NCBI GenBank assembly: GCA_021613535.1
Contig: CP075496.1
Span: 12,462,001 to 12,526,000, forward strand
Direction of reading: 5' to 3'
Length of the DNA stretch: 64,000 bases
Source of the DNA: Adineta vaga
Taxonomy: Eukaryota > Rotifera
Shown: piece after piece, positions 10,395 to 22,154 of the stretch
Layout: the number at the start of each line of letters is the position of its first letter
Position numbering within the stretch: the first letter of the stretch is position 1
The notes under the pieces: generated by a model
What the model was told of the DNA's origin: nothing
The model's database searches: none
Seen by the model: only the letters and a program-made list of their open reading frames with translations
Program-made: the position numbers and the translations under genes

Positions 10395-12767
10395 TTATTC
10401 TTCTCGACGCCACATGGTAAAACATATGGTAGCTAAAAGTGCAGACATTGCTGTGATAATGTTCAATCTAATAAGTAGAAAAACAAATGATTATAATAAA
10501 AACAGGAATAAACATTGATTTCTAATCTTACATTTTATGAAAACTTTCCGCTGTATCATACAAATCATCACCATAACCACCATACTGTGATGCGTATTCG
10601 TCAGGTATTGGACCACCACAACACATTGGTGTGCCTTGTTCATCTAGAAAGTATAGGATATTTTTTTACAGAAAAGAATAAGATTCAGATGAAAACTTTT
10701 TACCTTCACAACAAGTATCAGCTTCACTTGTTTTACATTCGATTTCAATTGGACAAGTAACTAATTCACCGGATATATTACAAACACCAAAACCTTCACT
10801 ATTCAATGTTCGATTGACTAATGTCGCATTAAGATCTTCTTGGATACAATAAAAAACAGTTGGCGACTTGCCATCTACTTCTGCTGGCGGATTGTCAACA
10901 ACAGGAGGATATCCATAATAGTCTAAATATAGTGAAGACGACATTGCATGCAAAAATCAATTAATGAATGTCTATTTACTGTCTGGATATTGATTTCCAT
11001 GATGACCACTCATACGACTTCCAGCATAATAACCTGCACCAGCACCCATACCAGCATACATGCCTTTACTATATTTTCGTCGTTGATAATATCTTTTACC
11101 AAAACGTACTGCAACGGGTAAAAATTTTTTTCCTGCACGAACCTTAATCCATAGAGAAATATGTATACGGATGATACTTATGTCGTGAAAAAAGTAATTA
11201 AATTGTATTTACCCAAGAACTACTGCCACTACCACCAGAACCTCCCATACCAAATCCACCTCCACTCATTCCAGAGCCATATCGATTACCTCCCGATCTG
11301 AAAGAACTGATACCACCACCACCACCACCACTACCACTTCCACTTGTGATTTTTCCTGAACGAAAAATGCTTTTTTTACCAAAAAAAACTGAGGAATCGA
11401 AACACTATTTACTTACGAATCTTATCACTGAGACCAGGTTTACTTCCTCCAGTGCCTGATAATCCACCAGAAGAAGATGGAACTCCTAGAACACCAAGAA
11501 AATAATTCTAGTTTTCATATTGATAAACAATAGGTAGTTTCCCCATAGACTTTATGATGCAGATATTATTTATTTCCACTTGTTGTGTAACAAAGAAATC
11601 CATTTATCATAGATATTTTATTTTAGATTATACCAACCTGAACTTGATGAAGTTGGTTTTCTTATTATCGATCTAACAGCTTGACGAATTCGATGTCCAC
11701 CATCACCCGATGATGATGATGATGATCCTAAAAGAGTAGCATTTGAACAAAATAATTCTCCGTAGATCGAGTAATCACTATACTAACGTGAAAAAATTCG
11801 ATTACGACTTCCAGTTGATGATGATGATGAAGAGGAGGATGAACCACTACCTTAAATGAACAAATAATTAAAAAATAACAATACAATGATGTATTTACTT
11901 CTACCAAACCATCGACTACCGCTACTGCTCGATGAGGAACCGCTATCTGAAATTCTGATCTAGTCAATTATCATAATATAGAATAGACTTTACTTCGACT
12001 AAAGAATCGACTACCACTACTGCTGCTACCACCAGAGGAGGAACCACTACCTAACATTATGATGTATTAAACGATAAAAATAGAAAATTTTATTTACTTC
12101 GACTAAAAATACGACTACCAGAGCCAGATGATGAACTACTACCTGAAATGAAATAAAACAAATCGAAGAACAAAAATAGAAAAGAGAGATATGATGATGA
12201 TGATGAATAAATACCACCGAATATTCGTGATGATCCACCAGATGAAGATGATGATGATCGACTACCTAAATAATCATCAATATAAAACTTTCGATAAATA
12301 AAATCAAAGTTATTTACCACCAAAAAAACGTGAACCACTACTGCCACTTGATCGACTACCACTACTGCTACTTGATCCACTACTGCTTGACGAGCGGCTT
12401 CCGCTAGAAAAACGACTTCGACGAAATCGTTTTAAAATTTGATTTGCATCATCATCTAAAATTACAACATATGTATTAATTTCAAAACAGCCATTTCCTT
12501 TACAACTATTTTACCTGAACTGATACGATTTAAATCAAAATCTGGTATTTTATCCAAATCATCATTATTCATTTGATCACGTGATGAATAAATCGCATCA
12601 CATAGAGCACGTACTCGTCGTGACTTTATTTCTTCATTGACTTGATTATGATCATTGTTATCAATGTCATTCAATACTTCACATAATGGTACATATTGTG
12701 TAGTTATTATTAAACCAAAATTTAAAATACATGAAATAATTAAGATAATCTCAGTTTGTCGAGCCAT
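10395..12767 (-). CDS. Ser/Gly/Arg-rich single-pass membrane protein with Cys-rich ectodomain (CX-module-like)
   Basis: Fourteen exons: 12767-12515, 12455-12318, 12265-12215, 12142-12098, 12050-11994, 11946-11899, 11850-11788, 11727-11638, 11485-11417, 11355-11213, 11142-10980, 10922-10704, 10643-10532 and 10467-10395. They total 1524 bases and 507 residues with an open frame throughout. The start is a signal peptide (MARQTEIILIISCILNFGLI). Exons 2-9 are all multiples of three with phase 1 introns on both sides, and exons 2-7 each encode a Ser/Gly run ending GSR-x-F-x-R/G. Then come a Gly-rich segment, a hydrophobic GAGAGYYAG patch, and a membrane-proximal region with eight Cys including two Cys-Cys pairs. 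A C-terminal helix (about LNIITAMSALLATICFTMW) and a short basic tail end the protein. The architecture resembles nematode CX-module proteins, whose function is unknown; I see no enzyme domain. A matrix or cuticle-like surface role is only a guess. Confidence 0.75.
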
Positions 12768-13211
12768 GTTTGTTTATTCTCGTTTTCTATTACATGCACT
12801 CAAAGAAAACATGAATAATTCTTCGAACAACTCCTTGACGATATAGGGTCTATATTACTAATATATAACAATTTTCTTCTTAGGTTATTCTATAATCAGA
12901 AAAAAAACAAGGGGAAAAAGCAATCGCAATAACTATAGACGAAGATAGATTAACAGAACAACTGGTATCGCATGATTTGTTATATGTGTATATAATAGAT
13001 GAGAAAAGAATTCGTCGTTCTCTCCATCGACAATAGAAAGAATAATTGACCAGTAAGAAAAAAATGTCATATTACAGTTGACTCAGGTGACCGATATAAA
13101 TTATTCCCTTTTTCATACATATAAATATATCATTTTTTTTCGTACTAAAAAAAACAACAAACTGAAAAGTCTCTAGAACAAATAATCTACATAAAAACAA
13201 AGAAGTTATTA
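12768..13211. other. Spacer between two minus-strand genes
   Basis: Promoter side of the Ser/Gly-rich gene; A+T-rich, with no motif or gene that I can support. Confidence 0.5.
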
Positions 13212-14295
13212 TCAAGATATTGTTGAAAGCTGTTCATAGGATGAAAGTGCACTACAAAACGATGGCAAATCATCATCAGTTAGATCTTGTTGCTTCGAAT
13301 AGATATTAATTGACGATGACAGTTGAATAAGTTTATTCAATTGTTCCATGCGTTCTTCGATAGAAAACATAAGACGATTAAGAAAAGAACGAGATGACGA
13401 GATCTGAGCGACTTTTAATAATAATGAAAGACATTCAATAGTAGCTAGTAACGTTGAATATCTAAATGAATAAATAAATATATATATGAAGATTAAAATG
13501 AGTTCATTTTCTTACTTTGCTTCGAGTAATTCAGCATTAAATGGAATTGTCGTACTCACGCGTTTAGTATCATCAATTTTTAATTTCAATTTATTTAATT
13601 GATATGTAAATTCACCGAAGAAATAACCATGATCATTAAATTGTGTTATGATATGATTCATTTTACTTAAATCAAACAAACGTGTATGAAGTATACTTGA
13701 ATCATTAACTAAATCTCGATCATTATATAATCTATGGTGAAATCAAATGAAATCAATAAAGAAAAACAAAAGATCTTATCAAAATTTCTACCTATTAGCC
13801 TGTTCTGATTCATCACTTTCATCGATATTTTCTTCACTTGAATCTTCTACAATTGCATCTAATGGTGTTGGTTTTGCCGTCGATGAAGATTTTTGATTGA
13901 GAATTTTCCAATGAATACTATTAACTAATTGTTGTATATGATCATTTTGTTGATAGAAATAATCATCATGTTCAGTTTTGATATTCAAATCATTAAGTAT
14001 TGTATTTGATGATTGTAAACCGAATTCAGATAAAATTTTTGCATTGCTTTCAACTGGTATTAATCGTTTATTATCTGTGAGACCATTTGAAAACGTACTA
14101 CTGATATACAGAATATTTTTTCAGCTTGAATATATATTGACTTTATCAGAGAAACGAAAAGCAAACGTATCGATATAGAATAACTCACTTTGTTTGATGC
14201 TTTAGCTGTTTTTTAGATTTTTTCTTCTTGTATTTTATAGCAGCAAAACAACTTCGCCAGGACCAACAATGTCGAGTAGGATTCAATTCAGTCAT
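13212..14295 (-). CDS. Uncharacterised 293-residue protein
   Basis: Four exons (14295-14189, 14100-13792, 13731-13516 and 13461-13212) with consistent phases (2, 2, 2) and an open frame of 882 bases. I do not recognise the family. The N-terminus has a Trp/Cys-containing segment (RHCWSWRSCFAAIKYKKKKS), possibly membrane-associated or palmitoylated, then a basic run. The middle contains an acidic stretch (EDSSEENIDESDESE). The C-terminal half is predicted helical, with heptad-like Leu/Ile spacing (for example LLATIECLSLLLKVAQI and RMEQLNKLIQLSSS), compatible with a coiled coil. No signal peptide, transmembrane helix or catalytic motif is evident. The acceptor of exon 2 could be at 14101/14100 or three bases further in. 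Conserved splice signals and codon structure make a real gene likely. Confidence 0.65.
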
Positions 14296-15400
14296 TGTTA
14301 ATTGGAAAAAATATCTGTATTGATTATGTCGAGTTGCAAATAATCACCGTTCCGTTCTGTCAACTAGGAAGTGTAACTCGTTTTCTACTGTTATTTCTAC
14401 TATCGTTATTCTTATTTTAGAGAGAAAAAGAGAGAAAATGAATAGGGAGTAGAGAAAAAAAATAAACGAAAGAAAAGAGAGAAATATTAACAAACAACAA
14501 CGGGACGATGACAACACGATCCAATCTATGCAGCGAACGACAATGATTACAGTAATAGAATAGAATATACAGGGCGTCACCCTCATCATTCATCTCTTGT
14601 TCGTATTCACATTTATTCCTCGATTTGAAATTTAAATGTCAAAAGAAGAAAAAAAACATAACCTATATCAATCGATTTCGAGGTAGACGACGATCATTTT
14701 TTTTTGTATGTATGTTTTACACATTAGACTTTCATTTAAATCGATTCATAATCGGTAGTGTCATTCAACGAATATAGAACAAAATACATGATTTCATTCT
14801 ATAATATTGCTTTTATTTTGTTCATTTAATAATTGAATATTAGTCAGTTGTAGACAAGAAAGTTTCCGCTTGTTTTCTTTCATGGCCTCAATCTTTTCGT
14901 TCAAAATTTTCTTCTCAAAATAACTCATTCCTATTGATAAATTACTATTCATTTTCATAAATTTACATTGTACAATATATATCGTGATCTCCTTTCTCTT
15001 TTATTATATATATTTGAATAGCATTAATTAAGTCTGTTCCACACAAACGATAGTTATTTTAGTCAAACAAACTTAATTTGTTGTTACTTGAAATAGATAC
15101 AAAGACTGAATTCTCTCATATTGATGTTGTTCCGAGAAACATAGTTAGCTGAAAAACTCAGTCAATGAAGTGGAAGTATAGAAATAACGATGTCTAATCA
15201 GAAGATAAGAATAGAAACAATTCCAAGTATTTATTCAATTGTGTTTTGTTCTTCAAATAAGCAAATTGAATAAGATGTTACTTTTAATCTCTTTCACTTT
15301 CATTGTTCTAGACATTATAATTTTCTTACTTTGTATCTCCCATTTATCAATCAATTTAACTCGACATATTCATTGACATTCTTCTCTCTTCATTGATTTC
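14296..15400. other. Spacer upstream of the uncharacterised gene
   Basis: A+T-rich, with a GA-rich tract at about 14420-14485. The ORF at 14344-14589 is hydrophobic low-complexity sequence read through that tract. No gene supported. Confidence 0.5.
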
Positions 15401-16720
15401 AGTAATAATAGCTATCGCCTTTACATCTTCGATGTCGTTATATTAACACAAATACAATCAGATAAACATCAAAGAACATATAAATTATAGACGAACAACA
15501 GATCAAATTGCTCGAGAAAATCCTTCAATCTATAGATTTATTAAAAAGGATTTATCAACATGCACATACTTGCATCATCATAATCAACTCAACGAACTCT
15601 CAACGAACAGACATCAAACAGGAAAAGATTTTCTACGTGTCTCTCTGTTTCCTATTTTAAAAAAAAGCAGATCTATTCAATGTCACATATATTTAATTAG
15701 ATGTTCGAACGAGTTTATTTTACGAAGAAACGCTAGTTGTATTGAATGCGTTCTTTACAGTTTCGCTTGATCTTTGAATAATGTTGATAGCTTTTGTGCT
15801 AGCATCACATTGCCTTTAGCTTTTACTTTACCTTTCGCAAATAACTAGAAAAGAAAAGAAAAGAAAAAGAAAAAGAAAGCAATAAGAGATCAGGGACAAG
15901 AAATATGAATACACATACTGCAGGTGCATTTGCTTTGCCTGAAGCTAAGTCAACGAAGTCATCATCATCAACTATAATTGTCACTCCTGCTTTTGCATTC
16001 TCTCGAGGTGAACCTTCATAGATTGTACCTTTTTTGCCATCGATTGCTAGAGATAACAAGCAAAAAATTGACGTGTGAAACTACTTTTCTCCACAAGTTC
16101 TAGTTAGTTTTGAGCACGTTCATTTGTATCGAGAAAAGGCGTTCTTGTTTTTGCACTTCGGAAGCTTTTCTAGAATTTTTTTATTAGAAATAATTCATTC
16201 CATACAATTTCCTTTTTTGTCATCTGCGGAAACTCTTAATGAGAAACTATTCGTATATTTCAATAATTAAACAGTACTGAAAATATGTCGATTTGAGTGA
16301 CCAAATGTGCATAGACCATGAAGAATTGGACGTGAAAATCCTATACAAATCAATTCATGATAGGATCAATGAACCGTTGTCTTTCATACCAGCTGTTGAT
16401 GCAAATGATGGATCTATATGTAATGGATTTTCATCGCCAGTTAAACGATAAAGTGCTGCTTGATCAATCGTTGTTTTATCACTGACTTTCTTTCCACCAA
16501 AACCGCCTGAACCAACAGAAAATATTGCAAATTGATTGAGAGCAATCAATGTTTCTTTTTCATCAAACATTTCAACTAGAAAGAAGAGAAAAGAATAAAT
16601 CGGAAATAAATCAGCATAATTTGAGTCCCCATACCATCATAGATAGCAACAGCACCGGATCCTTCGCCAAGGACATCGATGACTTTGCCTAATGATTGAA
16701 ATAATTTATCACATTATATT
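15400..16720 (-). pseudogene. Truncated tandem copy of the 3' part of HSD17B4
   Basis: A broken duplicate of the gene at 19254-22053, in the same orientation and about 3.5 kb away. The last exon (15755-15844, ending in the codons for AKL and stop) and the SCP2-domain exon (15919-16046) are intact and nearly identical to the parent, including the intron between them. Beyond that only pieces remain. The preceding SCP2 exon is reduced to about 16082-16170. Most of the MaoC C-terminal exons are gone, leaving only part of one at about 16290-16347. The hydratase exon (about 16397-16577) has lost 57 bases in frame. The next exon is degraded near 16634-16720. No SDR domain or start region exists, so no complete enzyme can be made. 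The 3' flank down to about 15400 also aligns with 18970-19253 of the parent, but with clearly more differences. Confidence 0.85.
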
Positions 16721-19253
16721 TAAGCGATAAAACTTTGTTTGTTTTTCTGAAAAATATTGTGTGACACACAAAAAGTTATAAAAATAGTTTTACATACAGT
16801 TGTGTCAGTAAACTACCTTGTAGAATAAATGAGGAGTGTGCAATATAGTGAGTATTTCTTTTTAGTATATAGCTCAATAGAAAATATCCAACGTTGGTTT
16901 ATACAGATGTGGCAGAGTTTTCGATGGAGGATGATTAATAAAAGAATACAGATATAATTCTTTGTTTAATCTACAATTTATAGAAATCAAATAGTTCTTC
17001 AAACTTTTTAATTAAATCACAGAAATAAATGCTGTTATAAAAATACTATATTCCATCTCTTTCTGAAACGAAGATATGTTAGAAATGCCTGATACACCTG
17101 GGTGTTTTCTCCTTTAAGGTATCATTATTTTGGTTGCTTTTTGAATATGATGATGTCAACCGAACAATGATGAGGAAGAATAAATTTAGAGATTAAATAC
17201 CTGAGCTTTTAGTAGATATTTAACAAGAAAATATCTTCAGGTCTTTTAAAAAGCAGTATCATTATTTTATAAATACATCTAAAATTATGCACTCAAACGA
17301 ACTGATAAAGAGAACTAATGATAAAAAACCGAATTAGCAAATACGCATGGGCATCAATTCAGCTTTTTTCAATGATCTATCTCACAATGCACAAATGACA
17401 TTGATGACCTTGAGTTACTTAATACTAAATGAGCAATGTGTAGAAGTTGCTTAAATAAATGCCTAGTCAAGTCAAGTAACTGGCAGATAATTGAATGTAT
17501 TCACAAAAACAACACCCGATAGTTTCGGCAATAGTTCATTTTGTTATTAACCATCTATTTATCGCTCATTATGCTACAAGTAAGTTATTTGCAGTACAAG
17601 AAAAGCTCTGCCATTTTGTTCGGCTACTGTCAACGGTAATTACGTTTATTTTTTTTTATCTTGCATGTCTTTTATATCTAACCGCTCGTCAATAGAAAAC
17701 CAAGTGCTATTCATAGTCTGCTGGAGAGTTTTCTTCATCTAAACAATTCATAACCATACATAATCCTTAACTGTCTAAAGAAATATACGCACATTAGTTT
17801 GTGTACTGTTTACAGTTTATTCATCTATACTAACAGACAAATCAACCACGATTGAATGGACTTTTTATGTGCATATCATCATAATGATTTGTTTTATCAA
17901 GTAAGAAAAGATATGATTTTTCTGTAGACTATAAGATTGAAAAGGATTAATAATCGTAATCTGTCAGATCAACAGCAAATAATAGACTAATTTGTTAATT
18001 TGATTCAATATATAAAGAGTAACAGCAAGGTTAAAGCAAATATGAACATTACGGTCTCGTTTATCTGATGAACAGCTCCAATATTGACGCTTCTGTTTTT
18101 CTTATACAGAACTGGTTCTCCGACCGATACTCAACTGATATGAAACTTGCAGCACGTCAGTTTTTTGCTTATAGTACAGAGACTAAATATCACTATGAGT
18201 TGATGTTTACTATCTTGACTTTGCTCTCGCTTCTGTTAAACTGGCTAAAGAGAAATTCGTTTCTAAAAACAATTTGGGTTTGCCAATAATGATGCATTTG
18301 CATTGAAGTTGCTGGAATGCACACGGTCGAAAGCTAAGTGAATAAAACGTTTATTAGCGATAGATTTTTATCGGCATGAAATGAATGAAATGATGTGAGA
18401 TTTTTCGAGTTAGCTATTGTGATATCGACACGTTACGTTCTTCTGACATATTCATGTCGTGAAATAGAAATTTCAATACTATCTTTTATTAATTTGTTTT
18501 TATTACACTTACGTAGCCCGTATATACTGTTAGGCTTTTTATAATTATAAGATTAACTGCTGGGCTACTAACTCATTCTGAGTTGCAGTGACGTCGCAAT
18601 TACGACGTATTTTCACTGCAGTGGAAAACATGGGATATCATGTCAATGAGTTCGAAATTATTTTATTACCTTGTTTAAGTAATCTTTTTTACTATTCAAA
18701 TTGTAGAATTGGTTCATTCTAAAAATTTTTTTCATAGGATGGATCTAATTGAATAAACTAAACAGATGGACGAAGTGTATTAATGATTTACATAAAATGA
18801 ACACGCCCACATCCTCAAGATTTCTACAAGAGAAAAGACTAAGAATACTCTGATTATTTGAAATTATCAAGACAAATGAATTATAAAGAGACAATCAAAA
18901 TTTAAATTGCTCATTCGATCTGTTTCCATATACTTAACAGCCATAGTCAATTAACAAAATATCCAGTCAACTCCATAATTAATACTCAAACACTCTTGCA
19001 CTATTCTTTATGACGTCGATATTGTTACAAATGCAATCAAATAACGAACAGTAGATCCTACTGCTTGAGAAAATCCATTGAATCCATAGTATTTAGTTAA
19101 GCGTTAGAACATATTTATTTTGCAAAGAAAAAAACCGAATGTATCTATCACGATCACAATGTGATAATCAATACGAATAAAACAAAATCTCAAACTAAAA
19201 TCTTCAATCTTCGTCATCAGTAAAAAATACACTAATTGTATTGAATGCGTTCT
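16721..19253. other. Spacer between HSD17B4 and its broken copy
   Basis: No gene supported. The part above about 18970 is the 3' flank shared with the duplicated copy. The rest is A+T-rich unique sequence; ORFs at 17495-17695 and 18068-18289 lack context. It includes two inverted repeats near 18512-18620, listed separately. Confidence 0.5.
18512..18620. repeat. Two adjacent imperfect inverted repeats
   Basis: gtagccc at 18513-18519 pairs with gggctac at 18562-18568. Immediately after, gcagtga..cgtcg at about 18585-18596 pairs with cgacg..tcactgc at about 18603-18618. Two hairpins side by side in A+T-rich spacer could be the end of a small non-autonomous transposon or a structured RNA. Nothing further identifies it. 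Confidence 0.4.
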
Positions 19254-22053
19254 TTACAGTTTCGCTTGATCTTTGAATAATGTTGATAGCTTTTGTGCTA
19301 GCATCACATTGCCTTTAGCTTTTACTTTACCTTTCGCAAATAACTAGAAAAGAAAAGAAAAGAAAAGAAAAGAAAAAGAAAGCAATAAGAGATCAGGGAC
19401 AAGAAATATGAATACACATACTGCAGGTGCATTTGCTTTGCCTGAAGCTAAGTCAACGAAGTCATCATCATCAACTATAATTGTCACTCCTGCTTTTGCA
19501 TTCTCTCGAGGTGAACCTTCGTAGATTGTACCTTTTTTGCCATCGATTGCTAGAGATAACAAGCAAAAAATTAACGTATGAAATTACTTGTCCTTTTTCA
19601 TGTTATTTCACTTACTCCAACTTTGTTGAACATTCCCATCTTTTGTGATGTCAAATACAATGATAGCTCCGATTTTCTTCACAAGTTCTGGTTGATTTTG
19701 TGCACGTTTATTTATCTCAAGAAAAGCTGTTCTTGTCTTCAGATTGACTGTAGATGATGACGATGATGTTGTCTTCGTGTTTTGAGAACTCTCCTAGAAA
19801 TTTGTCTTTTTTCACATTTTGTTTCATAAAATATCTGTTTCTCGTACCTGAGCAGCGCCAGGTGAATTAGTATTCAGAACAACATTGTGTAAATCAACAT
19901 ATCCTCCAGTGAGTACTGTTTGATTCGATTCAGGAACCTATTGAGAAGAAAGGATTGCTTGAAGAAAGGAACTTTGAATAACTTTAAAACGAACTTTTGA
20001 TTCGAAGAAGATTCGATTTCCTTCGCGCCACATATGTGTTTCAATTGTTTGACCAGGTTCTACAGGTTTCGTAAAACGAACCTAACAATGTATTATCATT
20101 ATCAAAAACAAAGAACATTATTTAAAAAATGTTCGAGTACTTTGATAGCTTTAAATAATGCTGGATCATCGTTTGCATATGCATGTAAGACGTGTCGAGC
20201 TGAATGACCAAATGTGCATAGACCATGAAGAATTGGACGTGAAAATCCTATACAAATCAATTCATGATAGGATCAATGAACCGTTGTCTTTCATACCAGC
20301 TGTTGATGCAAATGATGGATCTATATGTAATGGATTTTCATCGCCAGTCAAACGATAAAGTGCTGCTTGATCAATCGTTGTTTTATCACTACACACATGA
20401 TCAGCTTTTCGTTTCGGTGGTGATAATGTTGGTCGTTGATTTTCACTGACTTTCTTTCCACCAAAACCGCCTGAACCAACAGAAAATATTGCAAATTGAT
20501 TGAGAGCAATCAATGTTTCTTTTTCATCAAATATTTCAACTAGAAAGAAGAGAAAAGAATAAATCGGAAATAAATCAGCATAATTTGAGTCCCCATACCA
20601 TCATAGATAACGACAGCACCGGATCCTTTATCGAGAACGTCAACAATTTTGCCCTTCAATGTCACTGTACCCGATGTTGGTAATGGTTGAAATAATTCAA
20701 CATATTGTTCACCATGGAGAACCTATTTTTTGATGAGAACATTCTATTTTTTCGTTTCTGATTGATACTCACTCGTGACAAATCAATATCAAAACCCATT
20801 TTGCCTGAACTAACAATAATCATTGATAATGATTGAGCAGGTATCACAGCAAATGTTGGTAAAGCAGAAAAATTTTCATGACTTTCATAAAGAAAACGTA
20901 AAGCATTTGGTTGACGTAAGGAACAACCAACAGCTAGTGCATATAAAATAACTTGATTGGATGAATATGTGAATGTTTGTGTAAAAACATCATTGGAATT
21001 TGTTTGATCTTTATCATTCATTGAACTAAAACAATTGATTATATGTGTTAATTGATCCGTTTGTGTTAAATGATAAAGTGGAGTTGCAAAACTAACAATT
21101 TCTTTCCAATTATCTCGTACATCTTCAACAGTCATTGGTGCATTTGGACGACGTACCATTGCTCCCGAAGATTTTTGTAAACGAACTTTACCGATCCATC
21201 CACCAGCTACTTCAAATAATGAACCTGTATCAGTACATGATTCATGACATAGATAAAGAACGAGTGGCATAACGAAAGCTGGTTTTAAATTTTCTTCAGC
21301 ATCTGGTGGTAGAAGATCTTGCGTTAAACGAGAGAATGCTGTTGGGGCAATTGCATTGCATGTAATATTATATTTAGCTCCTTCAAATGAAAGAGTATTT
21401 GATAAACCAACTAAACCCATTTTTGCTGCACTATAATTCGCCTAAAAATAAAGTTCATGCTAGTTATATTCGTGATCTTTACGTGTAAAAACGACTTTCA
21501 CCTGTCCAAAATTTCCATACAATCCCGATGTTGATGTAGTAAAAATAACTTTTCCATAGTTTTGTTTTCGCATATATGGCCAAGCTGCATGTGTTAATAA
21601 ATAAGCTGCTCGTAAATGTATTCGATGAACGAGATCCCAATCTTGTTCTGTCATATTAACAAAACTTTTATCACGTAAAATACCAGCATTATTTACTAAA
21701 ATGTCAACGCGACCATAATTATCGATAGCAGTTTGAATAACTGCTTTAGCATCTTCAACAGAATGATAATCAGCTACAGCTTTACCACCACCAGATTTAA
21801 TTAGTTTAACAACTTCATCTGCTGGTCGAGATGATTGACTACCATCACCTGATGTACTTCCACCTAAATCATTAACTACAACACTTGCACCACGTTCTCC
21901 AAAAGCAAGTGCATATTCCTGAAAACAAACAAAAAAGAACAATTCCATCAAATTTTTGTGAATTAAACATCGATTTTGGCTATTTCTATTTACTTTGCCT
22001 AAACCATTACCTGCACCGGTAACAATAACAACACGACCATCAAAACGAAGCAT
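19254..22053 (-). CDS. HSD17B4: Peroxisomal multifunctional enzyme type 2 (D-bifunctional protein)
   Basis: Catalyses the hydration and dehydrogenation steps of peroxisomal beta-oxidation of very-long-chain and branched acyl-CoAs. Eleven exons: 22053-21994, 21918-21502, 21441-20773, 20722-20599, 20539-20297, 20247-20141, 20081-19995, 19937-19848, 19793-19616, 19549-19422 and 19343-19254. They give 730 residues, against 736 in human. Domain order: an SDR dehydrogenase ([23 protein letters not shown], and YSAAK with catalytic Tyr162 and Lys166), a hydratase-2/MaoC double hotdog ([15 protein letters not shown] at 483-497, with Asp490 and His495), and SCP2 from about 615. The C-terminus is AKL, a PTS1 peroxisomal signal. 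The start at MLRFDGR matches the family. A splice acceptor (CTACTTTCAG) ends two bases before the ATG, only about 100 bp after the TCAIM stop, so this gene may be the downstream cistron of an operon. Confidence 0.96.
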
Positions 22054-22154
22054 ATCTGAAAGTAGACAAAATTGAGTTTGACTATCATCATCAACATACA
22101 AGGGTAGAAAATTTATTGCCACAACAAAAACGACATTAATAACATAAAAAACAT
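22054..22154 (-). promoter_or_regulatory. Intercistronic region TCAIM-HSD17B4 with poly(A) signal and splice acceptor
   Basis: Read on the minus strand, this 101-bp gap contains AATAAA about 40 bases after the TCAIM stop, then a pyrimidine-rich acceptor TTTGTCTACTTTCAG ending two bases before the HSD17B4 ATG. No room remains for a promoter plus donor exon, which fits trans-splicing of a leader. Inference from layout. Confidence 0.5.
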
